Position numbers and translations under genes: made by a program | In this document: piece after piece, positions 12,654 to 16,518 of the stretch | Numbering within the stretch: the stretch's first letter is position 1 | Layout: every line of letters starts with the position of its first letter | Assembly: GCA_910584605.1 (NCBI GenBank) | Contig: CAJUAW010000059.1 | Span: 1 to 16,518, forward strand | Length of the DNA stretch: 16,518 bases | Origin: an uncultured Oscillospiraceae bacterium | Lineage (GTDB): Bacteria; Bacillota_A; Clostridia; Oscillospirales; Oscillospiraceae | Direction: 5' to 3' | The notes under the pieces: model-generated | The model's database searches: none | The model's input: the letters and a program-made list of their open reading frames with translations, nothing else | What the model was told of the DNA's origin: nothing

Positions 12654-13421
12654 ATGAGGACAAGCGTGATACTCAATTTGAAGGGCGGCGTGGCAAAAAC
12701 GGCCACCGCCGTCAACCTGGCTGCCATCCTTGCCCGGGGCTACCGCAAACGGGTGCTCCTGGTGGACGCTGACAGCCAGTGCAATGCAACAGAATTTTTC
12801 GGCGGCGATCCGGCCAAGGGCAACTTGGCGGACGTGCTCCGGCACGAGGCCGACGAGGGACGGTTTGCGGTGGCCAGCATTCAGAGCAGTAATTTTCTCG
12901 GGGTAGACCTGCTGTGCGGTTCGGATGAGTTGATGGACCTGGACCTGACCAAGGTGGAGCTTCAGGACGTGCGGGCGCTGGTGCTGCGGGAGATGGTTCA
13001 GCAGCTGGCCGCTGAGGACCGATATGACTACTGCATCGTGGACTGCCCACCGGCATTCAATGCGGCCAGCACCGCGGCGCTGATCGCGGCGGATGATGTA
13101 ATTATCCCTATCAAGCTGGACGCCTTCGCCCTGCGGGGGATGGGGAACCTCATGCGGCAGATTGCCAACATGCGGAAAATCAACCCGTCCCTGCGTCTGT
13201 CCGGTTGTCTGCCCACCATGTGGTACAACAGTCCCCTGATCGTGGAGGCGGAGAAAACGCTGGCAGCCAGCGGTCTGCCGATGTATCCCCATATTCGGCG
13301 CACCAACAAGGTGGACGCTATGACCTTTGCCCAGGAGCCGCTTCTCATCACCAGCCCCAGGAGCGCCGCCGGGATTGATTACCGGGAGTTTGTCCGGGAG
13401 TACATGGAGAGGAGGAACTGA
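12654..13421 (+). CDS. parA: ParA-type partition ATPase
   Basis: A 255-aa ParA/Soj/MinD-family ATPase without an N-terminal DNA-binding extension. The deviant Walker A is at residues 10-17 (KGGVAKTA, with Ala where Gly is usual); the VLLVDADSQCNAT segment and DYCIVDCPPAFNAAS (Walker B region) follow. ParA binds the nucleoid nonspecifically when loaded with ATP and moves ParB-bound DNA apart before division. AGAGGACGAG precedes the ATG. parB starts three bases after its stop, so the pair is one translation unit. No operator for ParA autorepression is evident directly upstream; the gene lies in the same transcript as the helicase. Confidence 0.95.
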   Translation: MRTSVILNLKGGVAKTATAVNLAAILARGYRKRVLLVDADSQCNATEFFGGDPAKGNLADVLRHEADEGRFAVASIQSSNFLGVDLLCGSDELMDLDLTKVELQDVRALVLREMVQQLAAEDRYDYCIVDCPPAFNAASTAALIAADDVIIPIKLDAFALRGMGNLMRQIANMRKINPSLRLSGCLPTMWYNSPLIVEAEKTLAASGLPMYPHIRRTNKVDAMTFAQEPLLITSPRSAAGIDYREFVREYMERRN

Positions 13422-13423
13422 TC

Positions 13424-15262
13424 GTGGCAGATAAAAAGGGCTTTGACCTGGCTGATCTGCTGAAGGATGTGCCCAAGTTGGACACTGCCCCGGATACCGG
13501 CCGGGAGCAGATCGAGTACATCGACATAGGCCAGATTGAGAGCGATCCCGGCAATTTCTACAATCTGGTTCAGCTGGAGGAGTTGGCCTCCAACATTGCT
13601 GTGGTGGGCCTCCAGCAACCCCTTCGGGTGCGCACCTCGGAAACGGACCCGGAGAAAGTAGTCGTTGTGTCAGGCCACCGCCGCCAGGCGGCACTGAAGC
13701 TGCTGATCAAGGAGGGACGCGAGGACCTGCGGGAAGTCCCCTGTATCCGGGAGCATGTCACAGGCTCCGCCGCCCTCCAGGAGCTGCGGCTCATATACGG
13801 CAACAGTGACACCCGGGTGCTCTCCTCCGCCGAACTGGCCAAACAGGCGGAGCGGGTGGAAATGCTGCTGTACCAGCTGAAGGAGGAAGGCTTTGAGTTC
13901 CCGGGCCGTATGCGGGACCATGTGGCCCAGGCTTGTAAAATCTCCGCTCCCAAGCTGTCCCGGCTCAAAGTCATCCGGGAGAATCTGATCCCGGAGTACA
14001 TGATCCTGTTTGAGAAGGACAAGCTGCCGGAGCAGACGGCCTACGCCCTGGCCCGACTGCCTGGAGACTTCCAACTCCGCATTTTTAGCGCCTTGTCCGG
14101 CAAGATTCCTAGAGGGGACAAAGTTGAAAAGGTACTGAGCAAATACAACGAGGGTTGGCGCTGGGAGCCGCAGCTGACCTGTCCCGATGATAAGACCTGT
14201 AAGCGCGGTGACACGTTCTTGCGCCGGGACTGCGAAGCCCCAGGTTGGGCGGGTTTTTGCGGCGGAAATACCTGTTGTCTGGAATGCGATCAGGCAAAGG
14301 CCAGCTATTCCGCCTGCGAGCGGATGTGCAGCAAGGCCAAGGCCCAGCGGAAAGAGGCCAGCGACAAGAAAAAAGAGGAGGAGCATAAGCGTCAACAGAG
14401 GAATGGCCGGATATTTCAGAAAGAGACCCAGGGCTATGCAAAGAGACTTCTGCGGGCCATTGACGCTGCCGGTGTGCCGGACGACGCCAAAATCAACTGG
14501 AGTTACTACGATGGTCTTCTGATATCAACCATCCGGCAGTGGGCCGACGGTGAATTTGATGATCCGGCTGGTTGGCATGGCCCTCGGCTGGTCCCTGGCA
14601 GATGCAGCAACGACCATCTGGCGGGGCTGGCCAAACTGCTGAACTGCTCCACAGACTTCCTGATGGGCCTGACCGATGATATTCGCCCGGTTTTGCTCCA
14701 AGAGGAGCCAGAGGATTCCGTGGAAGCCTTGGAGGAGGAAACTGCTTCGGCGGATTCCTGGGATGATATTTCAGAAGCCCTGGACCAGGTGGCCGCACTG
14801 GAGGAGCTCGCTCGCCGCATCCGCTGGGAAAGCCGGGGTAAGACTCCGCCTGTGGACAAGCCAATCCTTACCTACCAGCTGACCAATGACGGCCCAGCAT
14901 ACCGGCCGGCCTTGTGGGACGGGAGCAAATTCCGGTCGCCCGATGGCCGAAAAGAGTTGACCGGCCTGCAATATACACACTGGCTGGAGGTTCCAACACC
15001 CGGCAGTGGCGAGACCTGCCAGGTGGCCCCGCCGGAGCTGGCAGAGGGACAACTGGCGATTTGTGGCTGGATGCCCGGCGGAGCTTTCCCCGGGGAGCCT
15101 GGAGAGGCAGTTGTGGATTTTGATGTGGGGGACGGTGTTGTCGTCCGCGAAGTCTGCTGCTATGCTGACGGCCAATTCTATTTCCGTGCAAAATCCGGGG
15201 AGCTAGGCGCAAAGATAGACATGCCAGCTGTCCGCTGGATGTGGCTGCCGCCGGTGGAGTGA
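13424..15262 (+). CDS. parB: ParB-like partition protein, unusually long with Cys-rich module
   Basis: A 612-aa protein, about twice the usual ParB. Residues 25-115 are the ParB/Srx CTPase fold (IEYIDIGQIESDPGNFYNLV and VVVVSGHRRQAALKLL, with the GHRR box). Residues about 125-235 fit the helix-turn-helix domain (SSAELAKQAERVEMLL, VAQACKISAPKLSRLKVIRE). Residues 253-302 hold nine cysteines (253, 259, 270, 279, 284, 285, 288, 298, 302), probably metal-binding, followed by a charged helix (303-325). Residues about 385-410 (LAGLAKLLNCSTDFLMGLTD) resemble the end of an XRE domain. The C-terminal 150 residues (tryptophan-rich) are unrecognised. GTG start with GGAGG upstream. One parS-like site is in its first codons, and three follow the next gene. 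It should load at those sites and be moved by ParA. Confidence 0.88.
   Translation: MADKKGFDLADLLKDVPKLDTAPDTGREQIEYIDIGQIESDPGNFYNLVQLEELASNIAVVGLQQPLRVRTSETDPEKVVVVSGHRRQAALKLLIKEGREDLREVPCIREHVTGSAALQELRLIYGNSDTRVLSSAELAKQAERVEMLLYQLKEEGFEFPGRMRDHVAQACKISAPKLSRLKVIRENLIPEYMILFEKDKLPEQTAYALARLPGDFQLRIFSALSGKIPRGDKVEKVLSKYNEGWRWEPQLTCPDDKTCKRGDTFLRRDCEAPGWAGFCGGNTCCLECDQAKASYSACERMCSKAKAQRKEASDKKKEEEHKRQQRNGRIFQKETQGYAKRLLRAIDAAGVPDDAKINWSYYDGLLISTIRQWADGEFDDPAGWHGPRLVPGRCSNDHLAGLAKLLNCSTDFLMGLTDDIRPVLLQEEPEDSVEALEEETASADSWDDISEALDQVAALEELARRIRWESRGKTPPVDKPILTYQLTNDGPAYRPALWDGSKFRSPDGRKELTGLQYTHWLEVPTPGSGETCQVAPPELAEGQLAICGWMPGGAFPGEPGEAVVDFDVGDGVVVREVCCYADGQFYFRAKSGELGAKIDMPAVRWMWLPPVE
13469..13485. 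promoter_or_regulatory. parS-like inverted repeat inside parB, copy 3
   Basis: GTGCCCAAGTTGGACAC, one mismatch in the right arm relative to the consensus, encoding VPKLDT near residue 16 of ParB. Being in the 5' end of the gene, it would let ParB bind its own operon. Confidence 0.65.
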
Positions 15263-15266
15263 GGCT

Positions 15267-15956
15267 ATGGGAACAAGATTTCATGCTCCAGAGGGGCATC
15301 TGAGCAGCAACATTGGTCTGCTGGCCGGGACGGTGATCCGGGAGCTGCGAATACACCCCTACATAGACTCCGAGCTGGAAGGCGTTCCGTGGAACCACAA
15401 GCCGGAATATCTGGAGTTTACCATCTTATCCATCCAGACCGGCGGATACCTCTGCCAGTATTCCGGTAAAACTGAGACCTTTGGATGGCCCGCCTGGAAG
15501 AAACAGCCCAACTTTGGATACCTGGGGAAAAACAGCGCCACATCGGTCAGGTACTACATCCAGGACGCTCCCCTTCCGCTGCCCTATGAGAGCAAACAGA
15601 CCGATTTCTCTCCCTATAGTCTCCGCTGTGCTGAAATTGACCAGGCAGCTCTGCTGGTTAAAGATAAGAACGCCTTCGCTGCTTTGGCGGCGGAGCCGGA
15701 GGTCTCACACCGGGCCCCTGGTGTTTTCCGGGAGCTGCCATCCAAGAAGTTTTTTGCGGAAGGCGGGTGTCCCCGCTATCAGGGGGAGCTGAATTATGGC
15801 AGTGGTGTCAACATTTTGTGTGAGGATGTTCAGGAGCAGCTTTACAGTTATGTGGGACTCAAATTCTGTGAGGGTGGGAGAAAAATTTACTGCCCGATTT
15901 GGCAGGCAGAGCATGACCAGCAAATTGTGCCCAACTTGGGCACAAAGGACAACTGA
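15267..15956 (+). CDS. Unknown protein downstream of parB
   Basis: A 229-aa protein (MGTRFHAPEGHLSSNIGLLA to VPNLGTKDN) that I do not recognise. It is rich in Tyr, Trp and Gly, with segments WNHKPEYLEFTILSIQTGGY, GWPAWKKQPNFGYLGK and LKFCEGGRKIYCPIW. It has no clear membrane segment or signal peptide. It starts four bases after the parB stop, so it belongs to the partition operon. Its last codons (IVPNLGTKDN) are the protein reading of a parS-like site, so the centromere array begins inside the gene and the C-terminus is shaped by the DNA site. It may be an accessory partition factor; that rests on position only. Confidence 0.7.
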   Translation: MGTRFHAPEGHLSSNIGLLAGTVIRELRIHPYIDSELEGVPWNHKPEYLEFTILSIQTGGYLCQYSGKTETFGWPAWKKQPNFGYLGKNSATSVRYYIQDAPLPLPYESKQTDFSPYSLRCAEIDQAALLVKDKNAFAALAAEPEVSHRAPGVFRELPSKKFFAEGGCPRYQGELNYGSGVNILCEDVQEQLYSYVGLKFCEGGRKIYCPIWQAEHDQQIVPNLGTKDN

Positions 15957-16037
15957 GCGAAATGTGCCCAAGTTGGGCACAAAGGACGACCGAGTAAAAT
16001 GTGTCCAAGTTGGACACAAAGGAGGACTGACAATGCG
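15927..16037. repeat. Triple parS-like array with 37-bp period (copies 4-6)
   Basis: The 17-bp inverted repeat occurs at 15927-15943, 15964-15980 and 16001-16017, each exactly 37 bases apart. The 20-base spacers are also conserved (AAAGGACAACTGAG, AAAGGACGACCGAG, AAAGGAGGACTGAC). The last copy is symmetric with a compensating change in both arms (GTGTCCAAGTTGGACAC), which shows that the pairing symmetry is selected. The third spacer supplies AAAGGAGGA and the ATG of the next gene. By analogy with other ParABS plasmids this is the main centromere. Confidence 0.85.
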
Positions 16038-16191
16038 GATACTGAACCCCGGCGACCCCTGCCCCTGCTGCGGGCAGCCCATCAAAGAGGGCCTGCCTAC
16101 CGAGACGATCACGCTTCTCAGCTGGCTTCAGGAGGGAAAAGACCTGCTGGCAGCAACGAAAGGAGTCAAGAATGAAACGACTGACCACTGA
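16033..16191 (+). CDS. 52-aa protein with CPCC zinc-knuckle-like start
   Basis: MRILNPGDPCPCCGQPIKEG, then LPTETITLLSWLQEGKDLLA and a short polar end. The CPCC cluster suggests a small zinc-binding or redox-type motif, but a second pair of ligands is not evident. AAAGGAGGA lies 7 bases upstream, in the third 37-bp centromere repeat, so ParB binding there could affect its expression. It overlaps the next gene by 20 bases in another frame. Function unknown; similar short CPCC proteins are common in mobile elements of Clostridia. Confidence 0.65.
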   Translation: MRILNPGDPCPCCGQPIKEGLPTETITLLSWLQEGKDLLAATKGVKNETTDH

Positions 16192-16518
16192 AACCCCAGA
16201 CGGGAATTTTGAGATCATGCTTAATTTTGTGTTCAGCCAGGACGGCTGGGCGCATATCAGGCATGATGGCAATGAGGGGAGCGTCCCCCTCACGCAATGG
16301 GCCAAGGCCCAGTGCATTCTCCACGGGTGCGGAGAGTTTTCCGCCGAGACGCCCCAGGAGATCGACGAGGAAATCTGCGACTGCATGATGATGGACTTTC
16401 CGGACTGTCCCATCGGCCTGGCCTACTGCTTCGCCGTCCAGGCCAGCCACCTGCGGGACCGGCTGAAAATGTATGAGGACATCTTTTTTGCCGAGGACGG
16501 GACGGAGCGGCTGCCCCT
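16172..16518 (+). CDS. Unknown protein, truncated by the window end
   Basis: An open frame of 115 codons running off the window (MKRLTTETPDGNFEIMLNFV, later LRDRLKMYEDIFFAEDG). AAAGGAG lies 6 bases before the ATG. The start MKRLTTETP and the LRDRLKMYED segment resemble short proteins often found in Firmicutes phages and integrative elements, of unknown function. It contains clustered cysteines (ICDCMMMDFPDCP). It is the last visible gene of the rightward operon. Confidence 0.7.
   Translation, partial: MKRLTTETPDGNFEIMLNFVFSQDGWAHIRHDGNEGSVPLTQWAKAQCILHGCGEFSAETPQEIDEEICDCMMMDFPDCPIGLAYCFAVQASHLRDRLKMYEDIFFAEDGTERLP

Larger units (their letters stand above)
2620..16518. mobile_element. Integrated plasmid-like element at tRNA-Arg, right end not in window
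   Basis: The tRNA 3' fragment at the left edge, adjacent integrases, duplicated XRE regulators, an excisionase-like protein, replication initiator, DnaB-type helicase, ParA/ParB and repeated centromere-like sites define an integrative element with plasmid functions. The last gene runs off the window, so at least 13.9 kb is element. No relaxase, coupling protein, type IV secretion, terminase or capsid gene is present here, so the transfer mode is undetermined. Confidence 0.85.

Noticed and set aside
15927..16037. Short CRISPR array (three repeats with 37-bp period)
   Set aside because: The repeat is a 17-bp symmetric site with conserved spacers, no cas genes, and copies scattered elsewhere in the element; partition sites fit better.

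Overview
The window looks like gut-type Clostridia DNA (Oscillospiraceae-like; inferred only from GC-rich codon use, strong AGGAGG-type ribosome binding sites and the style of the mobile genes). The first 48 bases are not biological: they are an Illumina P7-side adapter with its index, so the real contig starts at base 49 inside a truncated gene.

Bases 49-2620 are host chromosome: a 5'-truncated PLP aminotransferase, a terminator, a MurR/RpiR-type regulator with its own extended -10 promoter, a decayed integrase remnant and a 22-bp-stem terminator. At 2620-2662 lies a 43-nt copy of the 3' half of tRNA-Arg(CCG) on the minus strand, with no 5' half. This is the expected junction of an element inserted into that tRNA. 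Everything to the right, to the window end, is that integrated element; its other end is outside the window.

Left arm of the element (2.7-8.4 kb, mostly minus strand): two translationally coupled tyrosine recombinases, a small unknown gene, a ~505-nt highly structured noncoding RNA with its own promoter, palindromic operator and terminator (not matched here to a known family; ROOL/GOLLD-like large ornate RNAs are the candidates to test), a probable type I toxin-antitoxin cassette, a DUF4236 membrane protein, and two duplicated XRE regulators, each with the same divergent promoter/operator block.

Right arm (8.7-16.5 kb, plus strand): small DNA-binding proteins, an excisionase-like protein, a 40-aa membrane peptide, a candidate 66-nt antisense sRNA, then a replication and partition block: replication initiator/primosome protein with iteron-like repeats inside it, DnaB-type helicase, ParA, an unusually long ParB with a nine-cysteine module, and three accessory genes. 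Six copies of a 17-bp inverted repeat (GTGCCCAA-N-TTGGGCAC) occur across the element: two flanking the toxin-antitoxin cassette, one inside parB, and three in a 37-bp-period array just after the gene that follows parB. These are probably parS centromere sites. Together the genes describe a low-copy, plasmid-like integrative element that can recombine at a tRNA, replicate, segregate and maintain itself. No relaxase, secretion or capsid gene is visible, so ICE, IME and phage-plasmid cannot be told apart from this window.
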